A stretch of 15,506 nucleotides of DNA from CAZAGD01 sp049699975 (GCA_049699975.1 JBNAWB010000075.1:1-15506); one strand, 5' to 3'; numbered from the stretch's first letter, positions 7,829 through 15,114 are shown. A program made the numbers and translations. Notes: generated by a model not told the origin, from the letters alone.

Positions 7829-8755
7829 TTATTCTTCCTTCTTAAAATATTCTACCGTTTGCCTTAATCCGTCCAGCAGCGAGACTTGGGGCTTCCATTT
7901 TAAAAGATTATGGGCTTTTTGGCAATTTAAGACACTGCGCTTTTGTTCTCCGGGCTTGGGTGGTCCATGTACCTCGGCCACGGATTTACCGGTAATTTCC
8001 ACAAGCATTCTAAAAAGCTGATTAACATTTGTTTCTATCCCGGTGCCGATATTAAAGGCCCCAGAGATGGAGAAGTTCAAGGCGCGGATGTTGGCTTCCA
8101 CCACATCATCCACGAAGACGTAATCGCGCGTTTGCGTCCCATCACCATTAATTACCGGTTGATCCCCAGAAAGAAGTTTTTTGGTAAAAATAGCCACTAC
8201 GCCAGCTTCTCCAAAAGGATCCTGACGAGGGCCATAGACGTTTCCATACCGTAAGGCGACATAATTTAAACCATGCATAGTTTGGTAGTAGTATAGATAG
8301 AGTTCGCCAGCAGCTTTGGCCACTCCATAAGGGCTAATAGGATGAAGGGGAGTCTCTTCATCCGGAGGGGGAGTTCCTTCTGGTTGATCTCCGTATATGG
8401 CTCCCCCGGAAGAGGCGAAGATAAAACGCTTAACTCCATATTGTAAAGATTTTTCCAGTAGATTTACCATGCCTAAAATATTGACGCGCGCATCAAAAAC
8501 CGGATTCGCTACTGATTTGCGGACGTCTATTTGGGCGGCATGGTGATTAACTATCTCTGGTTTTTCGCTAATAAAAATATTTTCTATATCCGGATGGCAA
8601 ATATCTAAATGGTAAAAACGCGCTTTAGGATTTATATTCTTGGGTTTCCCTGTACTTAGATCATCCACCACCACCACTTCGTGCCCTTCAGCCAGGTAAC
8701 GGTCAGCTACCTGGGAGCCGATAAATCCTGCTCCTCCAGTTACTAATATTTTCAT
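7829..8755 (-). CDS. NAD-dependent sugar-nucleotide epimerase (GalE-like)
   Basis: This is an extended short-chain dehydrogenase of 308 residues. It has the NAD-binding motif GGAGFIGS (7-14), the acidic pair D31/D32 that holds NAD, S115/S116 in FASSGG and the catalytic pair Y143/K147 in SPYGVAK. RYGNVYGPRQDP and NGDGTQTRDYVFVDD fit UDP-glucose or UDP-N-acetylglucosamine 4-epimerases, but the substrate cannot be fixed from sequence alone. The ATG at 8755 has GAGGG four bases upstream and gives MKILVTGGAG, the normal family start; an upstream GTG at 8782 lies inside repeat sequence. The aminotransferase gene before it suggests work on surface or exopolysaccharide sugars. Confidence 0.9.
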   Translation of the reverse strand: MKILVTGGAGFIGSQVADRYLAEGHEVVVVDDLSTGKPKNINPKARFYHLDICHPDIENIFISEKPEIVNHHAAQIDVRKSVANPVFDARVNILGMVNLLEKSLQYGVKRFIFASSGGAIYGDQPEGTPPPDEETPLHPISPYGVAKAAGELYLYYYQTMHGLNYVALRYGNVYGPRQDPFGEAGVVAIFTKKLLSGDQPVINGDGTQTRDYVFVDDVVEANIRALNFSISGAFNIGTGIETNVNQLFRMLVEITGKSVAEVHGPPKPGEQKRSVLNCQKAHNLLKWKPQVSLLDGLRQTVEYFKKEE

Positions 8756-8775
8756 TTTTCCCTCTAAAGATGAAA

Positions 8776-8815
8776 CTTTCACCGCCAGGAGCGTAAAGCG
8801 CCCAGAGATTTTTAA
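8776..8815. repeat. Partial CTCTGCGG-type repeat upstream of the epimerase
   Basis: Read on the minus strand this holds TCTCTGGGCGC, TTTACGCTCC and TGGCGGTGAAAG. It is a degenerate match to the neighbouring element at 8886-8953 (CTCTGCGG, TTAGCGTT). It seems to be a half copy or a decayed copy. The remaining 8816-8885 is AT-rich and shows no clear promoter. Confidence 0.45.
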
Positions 8816-8885
8816 AATTACAAATTTCTTTTTAGATTTTCCTCTAAAAACTCAGTTTTAATTCTTGCCCTTACTTACCTTTTAT

Positions 8886-8953
8886 CCGCAGAGAACGCTA
8901 AGACCGCTAAGATTCTAAAAAAGTATTTCTTGGCGCCCTCGGCGATCTCTGGG
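8886..8953. repeat. Palindromic CTCTGCGG-type repeat overlapping the degT 3' end
   Basis: CCGCAGAGAACGCTAAGA continuing to 8912 faces TCTTGGCGCCCTCGGCGATC continuing to 8953. The arms match at roughly 20 of 27 positions around an AT-rich centre. The element has the CGCAGAGAACGC style of dispersed repeats known from many environmental genomes. It covers the last codons and the TAG stop of the aminotransferase gene. Confidence 0.6.
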
Positions 8954-10097
8954 ATGTATAAAAATCTTTAATTGCTTGCACCACTTTTCGTTGCTGGCTC
9001 AAGGTCAATTCCGGATAAATGGGTAAAGCAATAGTTTCCCGGGCAGCCTTTTCAGACTCGGGAAGGCTTCCCGGAAGATAACCCAAGGAGCGATAGCATT
9101 CTTGCAGATGAAGGGGAATGGGGTAATAAATTTCCGTCCCTATTCCCTTACGGTTTAAATATTGGCGCAGCTCGTCTCGCTGGCGAGCGCGAACAATAAA
9201 TTGATTAAAAATATGATAACATCCTTTTTGAACCGAAGGAAGAGAAACAAAAGGAGGGTTTAATCCTTCTTCTTGGAACAAGGTGGCATAAATTTGCGCG
9301 TTTTTCCGGCGCTTCTCATTCCACAGGTTTAAGTATTTTAACTTCACACTTAAAACAGCCGCTTGCAAGGCGTCTAATCTGCTACAAATGCCTATTTGGC
9401 GATGATAATATTTTTCTTCGGACCCATGAACTCTGAGTAGCCGAACCCTGGCGGCCAATTCCCGATCACGAGTGACTACCATTCCCCCATCCCCGTATCC
9501 TCCCAGATTCTTGCTGGGATAAAAAGAGAAACAACCTAAGTTACCTATGGTACCTGCCGGCCAATCTCCATTCTTCGCTCCCAGAGCTTGGGCCGCATCT
9601 TCGACCACATCCAAATCGAAGCGGTGGGCAAGGCTCATGATCGCTTCCATATCAGCCATCTGCCCGAATAAGTGAACAGGAATAATCGCTCTTGGTCGAG
9701 GATGTTTGCGGTTGTTTTTTTTAAGAAAATCTTCTAATTTTTGCGGATCGAGATTAAAAGTCAGTGGGTCAATGTCTAAGAAAACTGGTTTAGCTCCTAA
9801 TCTGGAGACAGAGGAGGCAGTGGAAAAAAAAGTATAAGCAGGTACGATGACTTGGTCATTTCTTTTGATACCTAAGGCCATAAGGGAGAGCAGGAGAGCA
9901 TCTGTACCTGAAGCTACCCCAATAGCATAAGGAACGCCCAAATAGGCGGCTACAGCTGCTTCAAACTTTTCGACCCACGGCCCTAAAATAAAACTTTGGC
10001 TCTCCAAGACTTCTTGAATAGCCTGGTTTATTTCTTCTTTGATTTGGGCATATTGTTTTCTTAAATCTAATAGGGGGACTCGCGTATTTTCCTCCAC
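8907..10097 (-). CDS. DegT/DnrJ/EryC1-family PLP-dependent sugar aminotransferase
   Basis: Enzymes of this family transfer an amino group, usually from glutamate, to a keto-sugar nucleotide for surface glycans. Counting from the GTG at 10097 there are 396 residues. Motifs seen are ASGTDAL (62-68), PAYTFFST, the PLP-contacting EDAAQALGA (D167) and SFYPSKNLGGYGDGG with the Schiff-base lysine K196. The GTG has no good ribosome binding site. The fifth codon, ACG at 10085, lies five bases after a perfect GGAGG and would give a protein beginning (M)RVPLLDLRKQY, the normal family N-terminus; I think this is the likelier start. The natural end is probably near AIKDFY; the last 15 or so residues come from a palindromic repeat. 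It follows a terminator, so it may need its own promoter, which I cannot see. Confidence 0.92.
   Translation of the reverse strand: MEENTRVPLLDLRKQYAQIKEEINQAIQEVLESQSFILGPWVEKFEAAVAAYLGVPYAIGVASGTDALLLSLMALGIKRNDQVIVPAYTFFSTASSVSRLGAKPVFLDIDPLTFNLDPQKLEDFLKKNNRKHPRPRAIIPVHLFGQMADMEAIMSLAHRFDLDVVEDAAQALGAKNGDWPAGTIGNLGCFSFYPSKNLGGYGDGGMVVTRDRELAARVRLLRVHGSEEKYYHRQIGICSRLDALQAAVLSVKLKYLNLWNEKRRKNAQIYATLFQEEGLNPPFVSLPSVQKGCYHIFNQFIVRARQRDELRQYLNRKGIGTEIYYPIPLHLQECYRSLGYLPGSLPESEKAARETIALPIYPELTLSQQRKVVQAIKDFYTSQRSPRAPRNTFLES
10083..10095 (-). promoter_or_regulatory. GGAGG with ACG as possible degT start signal
   Basis: On the minus strand GGAGG (10091-10095) is followed by AAAAT and then ACG (10083-10085). 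The spacing is ideal for initiation and the resulting N-terminus matches the family. Nothing else in the leader explains a perfect Shine-Dalgarno sequence inside the first codons of the GTG-initiated reading frame. Confidence 0.5.
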
Positions 10098-10107
10098 TCT
10101 TTTTAGA

Positions 10108-10145
10108 TCAAAAATACAAAAAGAAAGCCAGGAGAACCTGGCTTT
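10108..10145 (-). terminator. Rho-independent terminator after the DUF4013 gene
   Basis: A perfect 9-base stem, AAAGCCAGG (10124-10132) with CCTGGCTTT (10137-10145), has a four-base loop. On the minus strand it is followed by CTTTTTGTATTTTTG, a strong U-tract. It ends the ftsE-to-DUF4013 unit, 23 bases after the DUF4013 stop and before degT. On the plus strand the U-run is short, so it acts mainly leftward. Confidence 0.85.
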
Positions 10146-10168
10146 TGGGGTCCGCTTTTTAATTTAAT

Positions 10169-10852
10169 TCATAACTCCTCTTTAGCTACTTCGCGCGATA
10201 TAATTCCGAAAAGATAAGCCAGGGATAGACTTATATAAAACATTAAGAAAGAATAAATGATCACACCGAAAAAAGGCACTTCCAGGAGAAGAAAATGAAT
10301 AGCTAAGAGGAGGATGAGCGCGGCGATCCAGCTTACAAAGTAATCTTTTTGGATTAACCAAATTTTCTCAACGATGCTTCGCCAATGAAAAGCGGTACCT
10401 AATAATTCCCCATGGGCAGCATAGAGAACGAGAGCCATGGGTAAAAGGAAGAAAGCCACTAATCCAGAACCAATCCCTAAAACAAGGCAAAGGACACCAA
10501 TAAAAGCTCCTAATCCTCCTCCATACCAAAGACTTTTCCCTAACCAGTAAAAGAACCAGGGAATAATTCCATATCCCAAGGAAATTAAAAAAACAAAAAA
10601 GCCGCGCCCAAAGAGGGAACCCCACTTTTCCCAGGCAGGCAAATCCTCACTTATACCCAAAAGAGAATTTTGTAAAACCCGATAAGCATAACCTATGGGA
10701 AAAAGAGAAATAATAAGCCAGAGAATTACGCCGACGAAAGGAATGAAGCCCAATAGAGCACCTAAAAGGTTTAAACCTCCGCCAATTAAAAGTTTCATGC
10801 CCCAGCCCGGCTGTCCCCAAGGATAGCGTAAAGCTTTTTCCAGGTTGCCCAA
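10169..10852 (-). CDS. DUF4013-family polytopic membrane protein
   Basis: I recognise this as a DUF4013-type protein of unknown function, 227 residues, almost wholly hydrophobic, with about five or six membrane segments (near 20-56, 82-103, 113-147, 172-190 and 195-218). The family-type stretch ISEDLPAWEKWGSLFGRG (67-84) follows the first segments and is the main basis for the call. The N-terminal LEKALRYPW is also typical. Translation starts at TTG 10852, seven bases after GGAGG. It begins 20 bases after the ctpA stop and is followed by a strong terminator, so it is the last gene of the cell-division block. Its place there hints at an envelope role, but that is inference. Confidence 0.75.
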   Translation of the reverse strand: MGNLEKALRYPWGQPGWGMKLLIGGGLNLLGALLGFIPFVGVILWLIISLFPIGYAYRVLQNSLLGISEDLPAWEKWGSLFGRGFFVFLISLGYGIIPWFFYWLGKSLWYGGGLGAFIGVLCLVLGIGSGLVAFFLLPMALVLYAAHGELLGTAFHWRSIVEKIWLIQKDYFVSWIAALILLLAIHFLLLEVPFFGVIIYSFLMFYISLSLAYLFGIISREVAKEEL

Positions 10853-10871
10853 AAGTCACCCTCCTTTATGG

Positions 10872-12197
10872 TCAAGAAGCTTTGGTCTTGGCGATTTTGT
10901 GGAGGATCTGCCAAGTCTTCAAAAGTTCTAAGGCCCTTTCTAAAGGCGGATCTTCAGTACCTTTGACTGCCGTTTCCTCCCCTGGTTTGGGTTTTTCTTC
11001 AATCTGCTCTTTTCCTTCTTCTCCTTTTAGATGATGCTCCAGATCTTTTTCGCGGATGAATCGCGGAGTCGTCTGCCGGCTAGTACCTGGTAAAGCATCC
11101 GCCACAATTATGTCTGGGGTAATTCCTTGGGCTTGAATAGAACGGCCATTCGGCGTATAGTAGCGGGCGGTGGTCAAACGGACAGCAGATCCATCTTCCA
11201 AAGGAATGATGGTCTGGACAGATCCCTTGCCAAAAGTGGGCGTGCCTAAAATTACAGCTCGCCCATGATCCTGCAAAGCTCCCGCTACAATCTCAGATGC
11301 GCTGGCACTGCCGCCGTTGACTAAGACAATCAAAGGGTAATCACGCACTTTGGTTTTTTTCTGGGCGTAAAATTTCATTTTCTGGGATTCTACGCGCCCT
11401 TCGGTATAAACGATTAGGCCTGATTCTAAAAACTCATCGGCCACTTTTACGGCCTGCTCCAAAAGGCCGCCGGGGTCATTCCGCAAATCTAAGATGAGTC
11501 CCTTAAGAGTTCCTTCCTTTCCTTCTAATTTTTCCAGAGCTTTCACCATATCGGCATGAGTCTTCTCGATGAATTGGTTAATTTTGATGTAACCAAAACC
11601 TTCTTCCAACATCTTATGGCGTACGCTGCGGATAGGAATGATGGCCCGGGTAAGAGTAATATCTTTTGGTTCAGTAAAGCCTTGGCGCATGATGGTGATC
11701 GTCACTTGGGTCCCTTCAGGCCCCCGCATTAATTTAACGGCATCCAGCAGACTCATTCCTTTGGTAGATTTCCCATTTATGCGCAAAATCTGGTCGCCGC
11801 TTTGAATGCCGGCTCGGTAGGCAGGAGTGTCTTCGATCGGGGCGACCACCGTGAGCACTTTATCGCGAATAGTGATCTCAAACCCGATGCCTCCAAAACT
11901 GCCTCTGGTCTCAGTTTGCATTTCTTTATAAACTTCAGGTGTCATAAATGAACTGTGAGGATCAAGAGTTTCCAGCATGCCATTGATGGCGCCATGAATT
12001 AGATTATTGACCTTAACTGGCTCAACATAATTCCGTTCCACGATAGCCAAAACGTCGGCCAGGATCTTAAGTTTTTCATAAGCGGAATCAATATCTGCCC
12101 GCACTCGATGCAGGCGACCTCCGCCGATCATCAATCCTAAAGCCAAAGTTAAAAAAAGGAAGATTAATATTTTTTTCTTAAAGATAGAGTTATACAT
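10872..12197 (-). CDS. ctpA: S41-family carboxy-terminal processing protease
   Basis: This periplasmic serine protease trims the C-termini of envelope proteins; relatives control peptidoglycan hydrolases. It has 441 residues: a membrane anchor or signal (about 9-26), a helical region with TLDPHSSFM (78-85), a PDZ domain (about 98-182) containing GFEI and AGIQSGDQI, and the S41 core (about 185-375). The catalytic dyad is S299 in NGGSASASE and K324 in TFGKGSVQ, 25 residues apart as in the family, so it looks active. The C-terminal 70 residues are charged and probably flexible. The ATG at 12197 follows AAAGGAGA. It lies 39 bases after envC, an order that suggests it acts on the EnvC-amidase system. 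Confidence 0.94.
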   Translation of the reverse strand: MYNSIFKKKILIFLFLTLALGLMIGGGRLHRVRADIDSAYEKLKILADVLAIVERNYVEPVKVNNLIHGAINGMLETLDPHSSFMTPEVYKEMQTETRGSFGGIGFEITIRDKVLTVVAPIEDTPAYRAGIQSGDQILRINGKSTKGMSLLDAVKLMRGPEGTQVTITIMRQGFTEPKDITLTRAIIPIRSVRHKMLEEGFGYIKINQFIEKTHADMVKALEKLEGKEGTLKGLILDLRNDPGGLLEQAVKVADEFLESGLIVYTEGRVESQKMKFYAQKKTKVRDYPLIVLVNGGSASASEIVAGALQDHGRAVILGTPTFGKGSVQTIIPLEDGSAVRLTTARYYTPNGRSIQAQGITPDIIVADALPGTSRQTTPRFIREKDLEHHLKGEEGKEQIEEKPKPGEETAVKGTEDPPLERALELLKTWQILHKIAKTKAS

Positions 12198-12236
12198 GAA
12201 TTTCTCCTTTCTGCCCTTTTAGACCGCACGGAAAGG

Positions 12237-13427
12237 TTATGGCTTAGCAAGTTGGAGCCATTCCAGCGGGTTCAAAGGTTTCCCTTGCCGACGAATTTCG
12301 AAGTAAAGACATGGTCCTTTAAGCGATCCCGTATCACCAACCAAGGCAACTACCTCTCCAGCCTTGACCTCATCGCCAGCTTTTTTTAAAAGCTGAGAAG
12401 CATGGCCTGATAAAGTATAAAATCCTTCCCCATGATCAATAATTAAAATTTTCCCGTATCCTTTAAACCAATCCGCATAAAGAACTCGCCCGTCATAAAT
12501 AGCCCGCACCTCTGCCCCCTCAGGCGCTTCAATTTCAATTCCTTTTTGAATAGTAAAAGTATTGAATTTCGGATTCTCATTCCGCCCAAAGGTACTTAAG
12601 AGACGGCCTTCTACAGGAAAAGGTAGTTTACCACGATGGTTGGCGAATCCTTTTACAGCTGGAGCTATGATTTCTTTTTTCGCTTTCTCTCTTAGCTCTT
12701 TCTCTAAGCGGTCTATTAAGGTCTGTAAATTTTTAGAAGCGACTTCTAAATCCCTAATGGCAGCCAAGTGAATCTTTTTCTCATTGCGCACGGATTCAAG
12801 TAGTTCGCCTTTCTTTAAACGATCCTGGCGAATCTCCTCCCGTTTTTTTTCAGCCTCTCTTTTCAGGAGCTGCAATTCTTTCTCGTCTGTGTGCAGTTGT
12901 TCGCGGTAATTCCCCAATTGATTCTGCCGCCGCTGATAGTCTTCAATTATTTGGCGGTCTTGCCTAAGAATAGTAGTCAAGAAAAATTGGCTATTAGCCA
13001 AGTCGGCAAATGACTCTGAGCTTAAGAGCAATTGCGGCAGGCCCATATCTTCGATTTTATAAAGGGCGACCAAGCGCTCTTCTAAGGATTTCACTTGCGC
13101 ATTAATGGCTTGGCTAAGGGACTGAATTTCCTTATTTGTTTTTTCCACTTTTTTAGCGACTAAGCTTAATTTTTGGTTTAATAACTTTAATTCTTTTTCT
13201 TTCTTAGAAAGGGTCCGGTCTAAAGTATTCAATTGCGAAATAACCGAGGATTCTTTTTGGTGGATTTTTTTAATTTTTTCTTTTTCTTCTTCAATCTTTT
13301 TTTTGAGACCACCAAGTTTTTGTTCCCAGGCCTCTTTTTGGAGTTTTTCAGGATTGGCCAGAGCAAAGTTATCTGGCCAGATTAAAATCGAAAAGATGGC
13401 GATGGTACTTAAAATTAATAAACGCGT
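12237..13427 (-). CDS. envC: EnvC-like murein hydrolase activator, ACG start
   Basis: This is a periplasmic coiled-coil protein that links FtsEX to septal peptidoglycan amidases. From the ACG at 13427 it has 396 residues: a signal peptide (1 to about 24, ending ALA before NP), a long coiled coil (about 25-250) and a C-terminal M23/LytM domain (about 267-392). The LytM metal site is lost: the usual HxxxD is Q294/E298 and the usual HxH is C373/Y375 in GPCLYFEIRRQG, as in activators that do not cut murein. No ATG, GTG or TTG occurs in this frame between an upstream TAA (near 13510) and a TTG at 13232, and starting at that TTG would remove the signal and the start of the coil. The ACG stands five bases after GGAGG. 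The first codons overlap the ftsX end by 13 bases. Confidence 0.9.
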   Translation of the reverse strand, partial: TRLLILSTIAIFSILIWPDNFALANPEKLQKEAWEQKLGGLKKKIEEEKEKIKKIHQKESSVISQLNTLDRTLSKKEKELKLLNQKLSLVAKKVEKTNKEIQSLSQAINAQVKSLEERLVALYKIEDMGLPQLLLSSESFADLANSQFFLTTILRQDRQIIEDYQRRQNQLGNYREQLHTDEKELQLLKREAEKKREEIRQDRLKKGELLESVRNEKKIHLAAIRDLEVASKNLQTLIDRLEKELREKAKKEIIAPAVKGFANHRGKLPFPVEGRLLSTFGRNENPKFNTFTIQKGIEIEAPEGAEVRAIYDGRVLYADWFKGYGKILIIDHGEGFYTLSGHASQLLKKAGDEVKAGEVVALVGDTGSLKGPCLYFEIRRQGKPLNPLEWLQLAKP

Positions 13428-14302
13428 AGAAACCTCCCTACGGAAACTTGCGTACCCAAAAATCCTAAAATAAGGCCGGCTAATACTACAGCGCCTATTT
13501 GTTCCCCATTAAGGAAGAAAAGCGGAAAATGCCCTAATAAAGACTGTAAAGGTTCATAAATGGTCTTCAAAAATGTGCGAAAAATTAAGAAAAGAATGAG
13601 CATAGCCAGGGAAGCGCCGAAGAGGCCTTGCAATAAACCCTCCAGGTAAAAGGGAGCTCTGATAAATAATCCCGTGGCGCCCACAGAACGCATAATGGCA
13701 ATCTCGTCGCGGCGGGCGAAAATTTTTAGGCGCATAGTATTAGAAATAGTAAAAATTGTGGTAATGGCCAGCAGGCCGCCTAATGACCAACTCAGTACTT
13801 GGAAGAGAATAAGGAAGGCAGATAGTTTTTCAATCCATTGGACGCCATACTGGAGCTCAGTAATTTGCGAAAAGTTTCTTAGCTTGGTCACGAGTTGATG
13901 AACTCCGGCAGAATGCTGATAGGCAGGCTTAAGCCTGATCTCTAAAGAAGCGGGTAAAGGATTGCGCGGCAAACCTTGGAGCAAGTTTTGTTTATCTTTC
14001 AATTTTTCGGCGAGAGATTGCAAAGCTTCTTCTTTAGAGCGATACGTGACTTCTTCCACTTCCGTAAGCCCCAACAAATCATCTTTTAATTTTTTAATTT
14101 CCTTAGTGCTTAATGAATCAGAGAGATAAGCAGTAATGCGCATGCGGCTCTGCCATTCCTTAAGTAGTTCCTGAGTATTCAAAAAGATTATTAAGAAAAT
14201 GCCTACCACAATAAAAGATAGGGTAATAGTAGCCAAAGTTACCGCGTTCATCCAGCGGTTTTGATTTAAATTTTGCCAAGCCTGCTTCCAGAAATAACCC
14301 AT
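13415..14302 (-). CDS. ftsX: Cell division protein FtsX
   Basis: FtsX is the membrane partner of FtsE; its periplasmic loop recruits EnvC-type activators and passes on the ATP-driven signal. It has 295 residues, with membrane segments near 22-43, 165-190, 218-243 and 268-288. The large loop between the first two contains NPLPASLEI (114-122), a family signature, and the cytoplasmic segment EIAIMRSVGAT (200-210) is typical too. The ATG at 14302 has only a weak purine-rich stretch before it, so translation may depend on coupling to ftsE, which ends 13 bases earlier. Its end overlaps the envC start, which suggests coupling to envC as well. Confidence 0.94.
   Translation of the reverse strand: MGYFWKQAWQNLNQNRWMNAVTLATITLSFIVVGIFLIIFLNTQELLKEWQSRMRITAYLSDSLSTKEIKKLKDDLLGLTEVEEVTYRSKEEALQSLAEKLKDKQNLLQGLPRNPLPASLEIRLKPAYQHSAGVHQLVTKLRNFSQITELQYGVQWIEKLSAFLILFQVLSWSLGGLLAITTIFTISNTMRLKIFARRDEIAIMRSVGATGLFIRAPFYLEGLLQGLFGASLAMLILFLIFRTFLKTIYEPLQSLLGHFPLFFLNGEQIGAVVLAGLILGFLGTQVSVGRFLRVY
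13425..13437 (-). promoter_or_regulatory. GGAGG with ACG as envC start signal
   Basis: On the minus strand GGAGG (13433-13437) is followed by TTTCT and then ACG (13425-13427). The protein from this codon begins with a complete signal peptide. It is the only well-placed initiation site in an open frame of about 90 codons that lacks ATG, GTG and TTG. A T-to-C change of an ancestral ATG, real or from a sequencing error, would explain it. Confidence 0.65.
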
Positions 14303-14315
14303 GCTTTTTCTATCT

Positions 14316-14999
14316 CTATTTTTCCGAAGTTATTAGCGAAAGAGAGCTTTCAATGATCCGTCCACTTTCTAAGATAATCTTATCCCGCGGCAAAAGGGCG
14401 GGCAAGAATTCATTATGCGTGGCCAAAATTAAAGTTGTCCCCCGCAGGTTAATCTCGGCAAAAATTTTTAATATTTTTTCGGCGATATTCAGACCTATAT
14501 TTGCCGTAGGCTCATCAGCTAACACCACCAAAGGGCTATTGGCTATGGCTCGAGCAATGGCCAGACGTTGTTGCTCCCCGGCCGAAAGCTGGCCGGGCAG
14601 GCAGTTAACTTTATGTTCCATCCCCACTAATTGCAAAGCCTCCCAAGTTTTCTTGTTTATTTCTCTTTTCTCCAGGCGCATGATTTCTAAGGCTAAAGCT
14701 ACATTTTCGAAGGCATTCAAGCGCGGCAGAAGTTTCAAGTCCTGAAAAACGACACCTAATTTCCGGCGCAAATAAGGAATTTCGCGGGATTTAATGCGGT
14801 GGAGTTCAAAGCCATCAACCTTAATTTTCCCCTGGGTTGGTTTTTCGGCGGCATAAAGAAGTTTAAGGAGAGTTGTTTTCCCTGATCCATTCGGCCCCAG
14901 GAGATAGATAAATTGTCCTTTTTCCAGTTTGAAGGAGATATCAAAGAGAGCTTGAGGGTTTTGAGGATAAGCCTTAAACACCCGCATCATTTCAATCAT
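14316..14999 (-). CDS. ftsE: Cell division ATP-binding protein FtsE
   Basis: FtsE is the ABC ATPase of the FtsEX complex. From the ATG at 14999 it has 227 residues; a GTG two codons earlier (15005) is an alternative, and residue numbers here count from that GTG. Walker A is GPNGSGKTT (37-45), the Q-loop is VVFQD (Q88), the signature is LSAGEQQ (140-146), Walker B is VVLADEP (160-166) and the switch histidine is in ATHN. The D-loop normally reads GNLD but here reads ANIG, so the conserved aspartate is missing. A strong GGAGG lies 18 bases before the GTG and 24 before the ATG, too far for normal use. A promoter lies about 85 bases upstream. Confidence 0.94.
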   Translation of the reverse strand: MIEMMRVFKAYPQNPQALFDISFKLEKGQFIYLLGPNGSGKTTLLKLLYAAEKPTQGKIKVDGFELHRIKSREIPYLRRKLGVVFQDLKLLPRLNAFENVALALEIMRLEKREINKKTWEALQLVGMEHKVNCLPGQLSAGEQQRLAIARAIANSPLVVLADEPTANIGLNIAEKILKIFAEINLRGTTLILATHNEFLPALLPRDKIILESGRIIESSLSLITSEK

Positions 15000-15085
15000 G
15001 GCCACGGAAATAAGCTTTTCTCACCTCCCCTTGCGCCCGTTTAATCCTTGGGTCAAAACTTAAATAAGCAGTAATAATTATTAAA

Positions 15086-15114
15086 ATATTAACACAACGG
15101 AATGGTTGATACAA
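15086..15114 (-). promoter_or_regulatory. Putative promoter of the ftsEX-envC-ctpA unit
   Basis: On the minus strand TTGTAT (15109-15114) and TAATAT (15086-15091) are spaced by 17 bases. Each hexamer matches four of six consensus positions. It lies in the 221-base gap after the SPOR gene and would give a leader of about 75 bases before ftsE. The gap shows no other gene. Confidence 0.45.

Noticed and set aside
8756..8906. A promoter for the epimerase-lepB-pyr unit
   Set aside because: The stretch is AT-rich but no pair of hexamers with acceptable spacing stood out; most of it is repeat sequence.
12237..13232. envC beginning at TTG 13232
   Set aside because: This start lies within the coiled coil, has no ribosome binding site, and removes the signal peptide visible upstream in the same frame.
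13371..13382. Palindrome ATCTGGCCAGAT as a possible operator
   Set aside because: It lies inside the envC signal-peptide coding region, is single, and has no second copy in the window.
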